Shown here: positions 1 through 6,353 of the stretch, piece by piece
Layout: each line of letters opens with the position of its first letter
Numbering within the stretch: position 1 is the first letter of the stretch
Source of the DNA: an uncultured bacterium
GTDB taxonomy: Bacteria > Bacillota > Clostridia > Lachnospirales > Lachnospiraceae
Assembly (NCBI GenBank): GCA_946543095.1
Contig: CAMNLO010000090.1
Coordinates: 1 to 6,581 of the forward strand
Direction: 5' to 3'
DNA length: 6,581 nt
Notes under the pieces: model-generated
The model's database searches: none
What the model saw: only the letters and a program-made list of their open reading frames with translations
Told to the model about the DNA's origin: nothing
Made by a program: the position numbers and the translations under genes

Positions 1-491
1 TGCTTACGGAATACGAGACTCTGGCAAAGGAGTTCCTGGCCCGGAAGGATGGGGAAAAACCTTTTCACTTCTTCCATTTTATGATAGATTTAGAAGGCGG
101 TCCCTGCATCTACAAGCGCTTAACAGGGTGCGGTGCAGGCAGCGAATATCTTTCCGTGACGCCGGAGGGCTCCCTGTATCCCTGTCATCAGTTTGCGGGA
201 GAACCTCCCTTTTTACTGGGCAACGTAAACGACGGGGTGCAGAATACGGCTCTGGTGGAGCAGTTTAAGAGCGTGAATGTCTACGCGAAGCCGGAGTGCA
301 GAAAATGCTTCGCAAAGCTTTATTGCAGCGGCGGCTGCATGGCCAATGCCTGGCACCACACAGGCTCGGTCACCGAAATCTATGAGGAAATGTGCGTATT
401 ACAAAGAAGAAGAGTGGAATGCGCAGTGTATATAAAAGCGATGGAGAATCTTAGCGTAGTGAGCAAAGAAGAAGGAGTAGCAGCGCAATGA
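1..491 (+). CDS. scfB: SCIFF peptide maturase, radical SAM/SPASM (5'-truncated)
   Basis: C-terminal 162 residues of a radical SAM enzyme whose frame is open to base 3, so the true start and the radical SAM CX3CX2C core lie upstream of the window. Family knowledge: such enzymes install thioether crosslinks in the small six-cysteine peptide SCIFF, using auxiliary iron-sulfur clusters bound by a SPASM domain. Seen here, numbering from the Met codon at 81: C17-X12-G30-X4-C35, then C73-X2-C76-X5-C82-X3-C86-X18-C105, which is the full SPASM cysteine pattern. The phrases FHFMIDLEGGPC, YPCHQF and CSGGCMANAW are characteristic of this maturase subfamily rather than of generic SPASM proteins. The stop TGA overlaps the secDF start (ATGA), implying co-translation. 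The precursor gene (scfA) would be expected just upstream, outside the window. The Met at 81 is an internal residue, not the start. Assignment is firm at subfamily level; the substrate is inferred from the family. Confidence 0.93.
   Translation, partial: LTEYETLAKEFLARKDGEKPFHFFHFMIDLEGGPCIYKRLTGCGAGSEYLSVTPEGSLYPCHQFAGEPPFLLGNVNDGVQNTALVEQFKSVNVYAKPECRKCFAKLYCSGGCMANAWHHTGSVTEIYEEMCVLQRRRVECAVYIKAMENLSVVSKEEGVAAQ
472..477 (+). promoter_or_regulatory. Ribosome binding site of secDF
   Basis: AAGGAG lies 10 nt before the secDF ATG and inside the last codons of the maturase gene. It supports the ATG at 488 as the secDF start and, with the 4-nt overlap, translation linked to the upstream gene. 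Confidence 0.7.
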
Positions 492-2785
492 AAAAGAAAT
501 GGAAGTCCCTGTTCCTGATCCTGTTGGTGGTAGCCATTATCGGTTTTGTGGGCTACACGGATTTCTACGGAATCGGGGGAGAGGGTTCACACGGTTCCGC
601 ACAGGATATCAAGCTGGGTCTGGATCTGGCCGGCGGCGTTTCCATCACCTATCAGGTGAGCGGGGAGCAGACCCCCTCCAACGAGGACATGAACGACACG
701 GTCTATAAGCTCCAGCAGAGAGTGGAGGGGTATTCCTCCGAAGCACAGGTCTACCGCGAGGGCGACAACCGGATCAATATCGAGATCCCGGATGTGACGG
801 ATGCAAACGCCATCCTGGAGGAGCTGGGACAGCCCGGTACCCTGTATTTCATCGCCCAGACGGATCCCGAGGGAAATGACAACTACACCATGGGCTTAAA
901 CCCCGATCAGGACGGCAATTATGTTTATGGCTACACCTTAAACAAGGATCTGGCCACCCTGGAATCCGAAGGCTCCATCGTCTTAACGGGAACGGATGTG
1001 CAGACTGCCCAGGCAGGGGCCATCCAGAACAGCATGCAGAACAACGAGTTCGTGGTGGACTTAACCTTAAATGATGCGGGAACCGAGAAGTTCGGCACTG
1101 CCACCACCAAGGCGCTGGAAAAGGGCGAGACCATCGGGATCTATTATGACGGCGAGTTCGTGTCCGTTCCCAGAGTCAATGCCGCCATCTTAAACGGCAG
1201 GGCCCAGATCACGGGTATGAGCGACTACGAAGAAGCCGAGAAATTAGCCTCCACCATCCGTATCGGCGGACTGAAGGTGGAGCTGGAAGAGCTCTCCAGC
1301 AATGTGGTGGGCGCCCAGCTGGGCGAGCAGGCGATCCACACCAGTATCAGGGCCGGTATCATCGGTTTCGCCATTGTGGCGGTGTTCATGACGGTGATCT
1401 ATTTCCTCCCCGGCTTTGTGGCCGCTGTGGCGCTGGCCCTGTATTCCGTACTCATCGTGCTGCTTCTTGCGGCCTTTGAATCCGTCATCACACTGACCCT
1501 TCCCGGTATTGCCGGTATCATCCTTTCCATCGGTATGGCGGTGGACGCCAACGTGATCATCTTTGCCCGTATCCGTGAAGAGCTGGCAGGGGGCAAGGAT
1601 GTGCGTAATGCGGTGCAGGCAGGTTTCTCCAAGGCCTTATCCGCCATTATCGACGGCAATGTAACGACTCTGATCGCCGCCGGCGTGCTGGGCATTATGG
1701 GCAGCGGTTCCATCCGGGGGTTTGCCCAGACACTTGCCCTTGGTATCGTGCTCTCCATGTTCACGGCCCTGTTTGTCACCAGGATCCTGTTAAATGCCGT
1801 GATCAATCTGGGACTTGACAATCCGAAGCTCTTCGGTGCCGCCAAGGCTGCTCCCAATATGAGCTATGTAAAGAAGCGTAACATCTTCTTTGCAGCTTCC
1901 ATTGCCGTTATCATTTCTGGCTTTGTGGCCATGGCCATTAACCAGAATACCATAGGCAATCCTCTGAACTTCAGCCTGGAATTTGTGGGTGGTACTTCCA
2001 CAAATATTGCCCTGAATCAGGATCTTTCCCTGGAAGAGGTGGATAATCAGGTAAAGCCCCTGTTCCAGGCGGTGACCGGGGACGCCAATATCCAGGCCGC
2101 AAAGGTGGCAGGCAGCAATGAGGTCATCGTGAAGACCAGGACCCTGAACAACTCCGAAAGAGAACAGGTGGTGACATCACTTTCGGACACCTTCGGAATT
2201 GAAGAGGGCGCTATCACTCAGGAGACCATCAGCTCCACCATCAGCTCCGAAATGCGTCAGGATGCGATCCTGGCTGTGGTCGTGGCATCCCTTTGCATGC
2301 TGGTGTACATCTGGTTCAGATTCAAGGATATCCGTTTTGGTGCCAGCTCTGTGGCGGCTCTGGTCCATGACTGCCTGGTGGTGCTGGCCTTCTACGCCTG
2401 GGCGAAGGTTTCCGTCGGGAGCACCTTTATCGCCTGTATGCTGACCATCGTCGGTTATTCCATCAACGCCACCATCGTTATTTTCGACCGTATCCGTGAG
2501 AACTTAAAGGTTCAGGGCAAGAAGGCTGAGCTTTCCGAGCTGGTGGACACTTCCGTGAACCAGACCCTGTCCAGAAGTATCTTCACCTCGCTGACCACCT
2601 TCATCATGGTGGCTGTGCTCTATGTCATGGGTGTGGCCTCCATTAAGGAATTCGCCCTGCCACTGATGGTGGGTATCGTCTGCGGAACCTACTCATCCAT
2701 CTGCCTGGCCGGTCCCATGTGGTATGTGTTCAGGACGGGTAAGGCCATGGAGAAGAAGGACGGCAAAGAAGAGGCGAAAGCATAA
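488..2785 (+). CDS. secDF: Fused protein translocase subunit SecDF
   Basis: A 765-residue SecD-SecF fusion, a membrane component that uses the proton motive force to help pull proteins out of the SecYEG channel. Seen: first membrane segment about 5-24; SecD signature LGLDLAGG at 43-50; extracytoplasmic domain to about 283; membrane segments near 285-306, 309-330, 336-360, 389-406 and 410-437; then the SecF half with segments near 466-484, 591-611, 618-640, 643-666, 698-715 and 721-748, twelve in all. SecF signature NFSLEFVGGT is at 494-503. The paired RIRE motifs occur at 361-364 (SecD) and 668-671 (SecF). The conserved transmembrane Asp of the SecD half is D353, and an Arg in SLNQTL-like context of the SecF half is R696. 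In the SecF half the usual Asn-Asp pair reads N660-A661. Length and order match fused SecDF of Firmicutes. The start overlaps the maturase stop; a 12-bp gap separates it from recJ. Confidence 0.97.
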   Translation: MKKKWKSLFLILLVVAIIGFVGYTDFYGIGGEGSHGSAQDIKLGLDLAGGVSITYQVSGEQTPSNEDMNDTVYKLQQRVEGYSSEAQVYREGDNRINIEIPDVTDANAILEELGQPGTLYFIAQTDPEGNDNYTMGLNPDQDGNYVYGYTLNKDLATLESEGSIVLTGTDVQTAQAGAIQNSMQNNEFVVDLTLNDAGTEKFGTATTKALEKGETIGIYYDGEFVSVPRVNAAILNGRAQITGMSDYEEAEKLASTIRIGGLKVELEELSSNVVGAQLGEQAIHTSIRAGIIGFAIVAVFMTVIYFLPGFVAAVALALYSVLIVLLLAAFESVITLTLPGIAGIILSIGMAVDANVIIFARIREELAGGKDVRNAVQAGFSKALSAIIDGNVTTLIAAGVLGIMGSGSIRGFAQTLALGIVLSMFTALFVTRILLNAVINLGLDNPKLFGAAKAAPNMSYVKKRNIFFAASIAVIISGFVAMAINQNTIGNPLNFSLEFVGGTSTNIALNQDLSLEEVDNQVKPLFQAVTGDANIQAAKVAGSNEVIVKTRTLNNSEREQVVTSLSDTFGIEEGAITQETISSTISSEMRQDAILAVVVASLCMLVYIWFRFKDIRFGASSVAALVHDCLVVLAFYAWAKVSVGSTFIACMLTIVGYSINATIVIFDRIRENLKVQGKKAELSELVDTSVNQTLSRSIFTSLTTFIMVAVLYVMGVASIKEFALPLMVGIVCGTYSSICLAGPMWYVFRTGKAMEKKDGKEEAKA

Positions 2786-2800
2786 GGGAAAGCCCTTATG
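2781..2800 (+). promoter_or_regulatory. Hairpin over secDF stop and recJ start
   Basis: CATAAGGG (2781-2788) and CCCTTATG (2793-2800) are perfect reverse complements separated by a 4-nt loop. The left arm contains the secDF stop TAA (2783-2785) and the only Shine-Dalgarno-like stretch for recJ (AAGGGA, 2784-2789). The right arm ends with the recJ ATG (2798-2800). In the mRNA the ribosome binding site and start codon would be paired. A ribosome finishing secDF would open the stem, so recJ translation is probably coupled to secDF. The inverted repeat is seen directly; the coupling role is inference. Confidence 0.6.
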
Positions 2801-4711
2801 GCAAAATGGTTTCTGATCCGGAAGAGCGGGGATTTTAACGGGATCGCAGAGCGGTTCGGCATTGATCCCGTCACCGCAAGGCTCCTGCGCAACAGGGGAC
2901 TGACGGATGAAACGCAGATAGAAGAGTTTTTACACGGCGGCCCGGAATCCATGCACTCCCCGATGCAGTTGGGGAGTGTGTGCCGGGCTGTCGTTTTGCT
3001 GAAAGAGGAGATCCAAAGAGGCGGACATATCCGTATCATGGGAGACTATGATGTGGATGGAGTGTGCGCCTCTTATATTTTGCAGCGGGGTCTTGAGGTT
3101 TACATAACTCAAAACTGCGCCGGAGATCATGAGGTTGACATAATTCCAAATGATTCACAGCGGTCTTCAGTTGACATAACTCAGAATTCTGCCCATCGGC
3201 CTGTGGTTGACATAACTCAAGACAATGCTGATCAGCCTGTGGTTAACATAACTCAAACCCCCACCGTCTCCGTGGTGATTCCCCACAGGATCAAAGACGG
3301 CTACGGATTAAACCGCCGTCTTATTGCGGAGGCCATCCGGGACAAAGTGGATCTGCTCCTCACCTGTGACAACGGCATTTCCGCATCGGAGGAGATCTCC
3401 CTGGCGAAGAGGAATGGGATCAGGGTCATCGTTACGGACCACCACGAAGTGCCCTTCGAGCAGGATGGTAATAAGAAGCGATATCTTATTCCCGAGGCGG
3501 ATTGCATCGTGGATCCGAAGCTGCCGGAGGATCCCTATCCCTACAAGGGGGTCTGCGGCGCCGTGGTGGCCTATAAGCTGATGGCGCAGTTATTTGAGTT
3601 CCCGTCTGTGCCGGAGTCGGAGGACTCCCTGCAGGCAGAGCTTCTGGGCTTTTCGGCCCTGGCCACAGTCTGCGATGTCATGGAGCTGACGGGAGAGAAC
3701 AGGATCATCGTAAAGGAGGGACTGAAGCTTTTGTCCCATACCCCGAACCCCGGGATGCGCGCTTTGCTGGAGGTCACAGGGCTTTTGGGAAAGCAGCTGG
3801 GATATTATCACGCCGGCTTTATCGTCGGTCCCTGCATCAACGCCTGCGGCAGACTGGATTCCGCGGATCGGGTGCTGAAGCTTCTGAACGCGAAGGATGA
3901 CAGGGAAGCCCTGCAGCTGGCTTCGGAATGCAAGGCCCTGAACGATTCCAGGAAGGAGCTTACGGAAAAGGGCGTAAAGCAGGGACTTGAGCAGATCGGT
4001 GCGGGTCCTCTGGATAAGGTCCTGGTGGTGTATCTGCCGGATACCCATGAGTCCATTGCCGGTATCATTGCGGGGAAGCTGAAAGAAAGCTGCCACCGGC
4101 CTGCCATTGTGCTGACGGATTCACTGGAGGGGGTCAAGGGCTCCGGAAGATCCACGGAAGCCTACAATATGTACGAGCATTTAAGCGCCTGCAAGGATCT
4201 GATGACCAAATTCGGAGGCCACGCCGGGGCTGCGGGTCTTTCCATGCCGAAGGAGAATATCGGAGAGCTGAGAAGAAGGCTGAACGAGGGCTGTGAGCTG
4301 ACGGAGGAGGATTTTACCGAAAAGCTCTATATCGACATGGCCATGCCCGTCTCTTATGCCAGCATCGCCCTGGTGAAGGAATTTGAGCTTCTGGAGCCCT
4401 GCGGAAACGGCAATCCGAAGCCTATGTTTGCCGAGAAGCAGCTGATGCTTTCCAAAGGGACGCTGGTGGGAAAGAACAGGAATGTACTGAAGCTCACCGT
4501 AGAACCCGGGAATGGCGGAAGGGCGGAGCTGGTCCTGTTTCGGGAAGTGGATGCTTTCCGGGCCTTTCTGGAAACGAAATACGGGGAAGGGGCGTATGAG
4601 GAGCTGCTGGAGGGAAGCAGGAGCGTTCCAATTAATGCCGCCTATTACCCGCAGATCAACGTTTTCCGGGGAAGAGAAGAGCTGGAGTTTATCCTGGAAG
4701 ACTACTGCTGA
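2798..4711 (+). CDS. recJ: Single-stranded-DNA-specific exonuclease RecJ with internal repeat insertion
   Basis: A 637-residue RecJ, the DHH-family 5'-3' single-strand DNA exonuclease of recombination and mismatch/base-excision repair; it acts in the cytoplasm and depends on Mn/Mg. Seen: motif I GDYDVDG at 82-88 (D83, D85, D87); motif II CDNGIS at 190-195; motif III TDHHE at 213-217; motif IV ATVCDVM at 289-295 (D293); GPCINACGRL at 344-353; DHHA1 motif KFGGHAGAAG at 471-480; C-terminal OB-like domain with EPCGNGNP at 533-540. All catalytic motifs are present, so the enzyme is probably active. Odd: residues 101 to about 156 are a 12-residue tandem repeat between the helix after motif I and the strand VSVVIPHR, where relatives have only a few residues; this makes the protein longer than the roughly 570-600 residues I would expect. 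ATG 2798 is the only in-frame start near a Shine-Dalgarno, which is itself within a hairpin. It follows secDF by 12 bp, and its 3' end is followed by a promoter for murE. Confidence 0.96.
   Translation: MAKWFLIRKSGDFNGIAERFGIDPVTARLLRNRGLTDETQIEEFLHGGPESMHSPMQLGSVCRAVVLLKEEIQRGGHIRIMGDYDVDGVCASYILQRGLEVYITQNCAGDHEVDIIPNDSQRSSVDITQNSAHRPVVDITQDNADQPVVNITQTPTVSVVIPHRIKDGYGLNRRLIAEAIRDKVDLLLTCDNGISASEEISLAKRNGIRVIVTDHHEVPFEQDGNKKRYLIPEADCIVDPKLPEDPYPYKGVCGAVVAYKLMAQLFEFPSVPESEDSLQAELLGFSALATVCDVMELTGENRIIVKEGLKLLSHTPNPGMRALLEVTGLLGKQLGYYHAGFIVGPCINACGRLDSADRVLKLLNAKDDREALQLASECKALNDSRKELTEKGVKQGLEQIGAGPLDKVLVVYLPDTHESIAGIIAGKLKESCHRPAIVLTDSLEGVKGSGRSTEAYNMYEHLSACKDLMTKFGGHAGAAGLSMPKENIGELRRRLNEGCELTEEDFTEKLYIDMAMPVSYASIALVKEFELLEPCGNGNPKPMFAEKQLMLSKGTLVGKNRNVLKLTVEPGNGGRAELVLFREVDAFRAFLETKYGEGAYEELLEGSRSVPINAAYYPQINVFRGREELEFILEDYC
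3097..3276 (+). repeat. Five tandem 36-bp repeats inside recJ
   Basis: Five units start at 3097, 3133, 3169, 3205 and 3241, a period of exactly 36 bp. The first 16 bases of each unit are conserved (consensus GGTTGACATAACTCAA, with one to four differences per unit); the other 20 bases vary, although units 3 and 4 still share 13 of 20. The fifth unit's variable half merges into ordinary recJ sequence. The period keeps the frame, giving 12-residue units beginning V[YDN]I, with the codons GTT-NAC/GAC-ATA-ACT-CAA. ATA isoleucine codons are concentrated here, unlike the GC-rich surrounding gene. The extra residues are hydrophilic and fall in a predicted surface loop. Seen directly; origin unknown. 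Confidence 0.93.
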
Positions 4712-4721
4712 ACCCGTGATT

Positions 4722-4750
4722 TTGACGAAATACCGCTTCTATGGTAAAAT
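4722..4750 (+). promoter_or_regulatory. Sigma-70/SigA-type promoter of murE
   Basis: TTGACG (4722-4727) and TAAAAT (4745-4750) are separated by 17 bp, each matching five of six consensus bases. A TG one base upstream of the -10 box (4742-4743) gives an extended -10. Transcription would begin near 4756-4758, leaving a leader of about 42 nt before the murE ATG. It sits in the only sizeable gap of the window (4712-4798), which marks a transcription boundary between recJ and murE. Confidence 0.72.
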
Positions 4751-4772
4751 TTAAGGGTTATGAATTCAGGTG

Positions 4773-4786
4773 TTATGTAAACATAA
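4773..4786. repeat. Palindrome in the murE leader
   Basis: TTATGT and ACATAA form a perfect 6-bp inverted repeat with a 2-bp centre (AA). It lies within the inferred 5' leader and its right end overlaps the weak Shine-Dalgarno of murE. With a 2-nt centre it is a poor RNA hairpin and more like a dimeric-protein DNA site or the end of a small element. Bases 4772-4782 are identical to the reverse complement of 3098-3108 in the recJ repeat array. Confidence 0.55.
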
Positions 4787-4788
4787 GG
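4785..4788 (+). promoter_or_regulatory. Weak ribosome binding site of murE
   Basis: AAGG, 10 nt before ATG 4799, is the only purine-rich Shine-Dalgarno candidate in the leader. It overlaps the right arm of the palindrome at 4773-4786, so anything acting on the palindrome could also affect murE translation. Confidence 0.45.
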
Positions 4789-4798
4789 CAGACAGAAT

Positions 4799-6316
4799 AT
4801 GAAGCTGAACGAATATCTGAAGGAAATGGAATATGAGCTGGTGCGGGGAGATGCAGACAGGGAGATCTCCGAGCCGGTGTACGACACCAGAAAGGTAGTT
4901 CCCGGGTGTTTGTTTGTGTGCATACAGGGGGCGAATTTTGATTCCCATGACGCCGTAGCGGAGATCGCGGAAAAAGGGGCCGCTGCCATTGTGGTGGAGC
5001 GGGATGTGGAGCTTCCCGAAGGTTCAAAAACATCTGTTATCAAAGTGAAGGACACTCGGTATGCCTGCGCGTTTATTGCTGCCGCCCATGAGGGGCATCC
5101 CGCAAAGCGCCTGACCACCATCGGAGTCACCGGCACCAAGGGCAAGACCACCACCACCTACCTGATCAGATCCATACTGGAGCAGGCAGGTCATAAGGTG
5201 GGGCTCATCGGGACTGTGGAGATCATCATCGGGGATCGGCATATCCCGGCGGGGCACACCACCCCGGAGGCCTATGAGATCCAGCGCTATTTTAAGGAAA
5301 TGGCGGATGCGGGCATGGACACCGTGGTGATGGAGGCCTCCTCACAGGGATTTCTCCTGCACCGCACCCAGGGCTTTATCTTTGATTACGGTGTGTTCAC
5401 AAACATCGAGCCGGATCACATCGGACCCGGAGAGCATAAGGATTTTGAGGATTATCTGGAGTGCAAGTCCAGATTATTCAGGCAGTGCAGGGTGGGGATC
5501 CTGAACGGGGACGACGCCCATCTTCCGCGGATCTTAAAGGGGCATACCTGTGAAACGGAGACCTTCGGGCTTTCTGAGAACGCAGACCTCAGGGCAGTGA
5601 ACAGGTCGCTGGATCATACGCCGGGGCTTTTGGGTGTGACCTTTTCGCTTGCAGGTGCCCTTGATTTTGATATCCGTTTCCCTATGCCCGGCAGGTTTTC
5701 CGTTTACAACGCCCTCTGTGCCATTGCGGTCTGCAGGCATTTCGGCGTAACAAAGGAGCAGGTGAATACAGGTCTGCAGGCGGCAAAGGTCAAGGGCAGG
5801 GTGGAATCCGTGAAGATCCCCGGGGATTTTACGCTCCTCATTGATTATGCCCACAATGCCATGGCACTGGAATCCCTTCTGACCACCCTCAGGGAATATC
5901 GCCCGAAGCGTCTGGTGTGTCTTTTTGGCTGCGGCGGGAACCGTTCCAGGCTCAGGCGTTTTGAGATGGGAGAGGTTTCCGGGAAGCTGGCGGATCTGAC
6001 CATCATTACCTCCGACAATCCGCGTTTTGAAGAGCCCGGGGATATCATTGCGGATATCAAAACGGGCATGGCCAAAACGGTGGGGAAATACATTGAGATC
6101 GAAAACCGCAAGGAGGCCATCCGGTATGCTATTGTAAACGGGGAACCCGGGGATATCGTGGTGCTTGCGGGAAAGGGCCACGAGGATTATCAGGAGATCG
6201 AGGGCAAAAAGTATCCCATGGACGAGAGGGTGCTGATCCGGGAGATCATGGAACATGCGCCGGCCGTAAACTCAGCCGGAGCGCGGCTGATCGTTCCAAA
6301 GGAAACGGTCCGCTGA
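4799..6316 (+). CDS. murE: UDP-MurNAc-tripeptide synthetase MurE, probably meso-DAP adding
   Basis: A 505-residue Mur ligase that joins the third amino acid to UDP-MurNAc-L-Ala-D-Glu in the cytoplasm, using ATP. Seen: N-terminal UDP-binding domain about 22-97; P-loop GVTGTKGKTTTT at 109-120; substrate motif HTTPEAYE at 153-160; FTNIEPDHIG at 200-209; K223, in the position of the carbamylated lysine of the family; C-terminal domain with DYAHNAMALE at 349-358 and FGCGGNR at 376-382. The amino-acid selectivity motif is DNPR (406-409) and GKGHE is at 458-462. DNPR marks meso-diaminopimelate-adding enzymes, whereas lysine-adding ones usually have DNPA or similar. Odd: EASSQG (179-184) replaces the usual E-V-S-S-H-(A/G), and there is a C-terminal tail of some 20 residues after the last family motif. 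This variant wording suggests a Clostridia-specific branch or a second MurE paralogue. It is not beside murF or mraY here. It has its own promoter, and priA follows after 37 bp. Confidence 0.93.
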   Translation: MKLNEYLKEMEYELVRGDADREISEPVYDTRKVVPGCLFVCIQGANFDSHDAVAEIAEKGAAAIVVERDVELPEGSKTSVIKVKDTRYACAFIAAAHEGHPAKRLTTIGVTGTKGKTTTTYLIRSILEQAGHKVGLIGTVEIIIGDRHIPAGHTTPEAYEIQRYFKEMADAGMDTVVMEASSQGFLLHRTQGFIFDYGVFTNIEPDHIGPGEHKDFEDYLECKSRLFRQCRVGILNGDDAHLPRILKGHTCETETFGLSENADLRAVNRSLDHTPGLLGVTFSLAGALDFDIRFPMPGRFSVYNALCAIAVCRHFGVTKEQVNTGLQAAKVKGRVESVKIPGDFTLLIDYAHNAMALESLLTTLREYRPKRLVCLFGCGGNRSRLRRFEMGEVSGKLADLTIITSDNPRFEEPGDIIADIKTGMAKTVGKYIEIENRKEAIRYAIVNGEPGDIVVLAGKGHEDYQEIEGKKYPMDERVLIREIMEHAPAVNSAGARLIVPKETVR

Positions 6317-6336
6317 TAATAATTCCCATCAATAAA

Positions 6337-6343
6337 AAAGGAG
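6337..6343 (+). promoter_or_regulatory. Ribosome binding site deciding the priA TTG start
   Basis: AAAGGAG sits 10 nt before TTG 6354. No in-frame ATG or GTG lies between this strong Shine-Dalgarno and the conserved first PriA residues, so the TTG is the start. An ATG-only gene finder would miss the beginning. Confidence 0.8.
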
Positions 6344-6353
6344 CGGAGCAGAT

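Noticed and set aside
2225..2248. Perfect 12-bp tandem duplication (ACCATCAGCTCC twice) in secDF
   Set aside because: It encodes TISSTISS at a place where SecF has a similar alternating motif of the same length, so it is not an insertion; the identity probably reflects codon choice.
3135..3250. TTGACA boxes in repeat units 2-4 as internal promoters
   Set aside because: They match a -35 box, but no TATAAT-like sequence follows at 16-18 bp in those units; the match is a by-product of the repeat core.
3097..3276. CRISPR array
   Set aside because: The 36-bp distance is repeat plus variable part together, too short for CRISPR units. Variable parts are partly related to each other, the array is in frame within recJ, and no cas gene is present.
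3590..4096. Minus-strand open frame (168 codons) opposite recJ
   Set aside because: It mirrors conserved RecJ DHH/DHHA1 coding sequence and has no support as a protein.
4711..4759. Inverted repeat AACCC / GGGTT flanking the murE promoter
   Set aside because: Only 5 bp with about 39 bases between; expected by chance.
4709..4760. Intrinsic terminator after recJ
   Set aside because: No stable GC-rich stem followed by a T run is present; the T-rich part belongs to the promoter.
5534..6256. Long minus-strand open frame (240 codons) opposite murE
   Set aside because: It is antisense to well-conserved murE motifs, shows no recognisable domain or good ribosome binding site, and reflects codon bias in GC-rich DNA.
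6314..6353. Terminator between murE and priA
   Set aside because: The 37-bp gap has an A-rich stretch leading into the ribosome binding site but no T run on the + strand after a stem.
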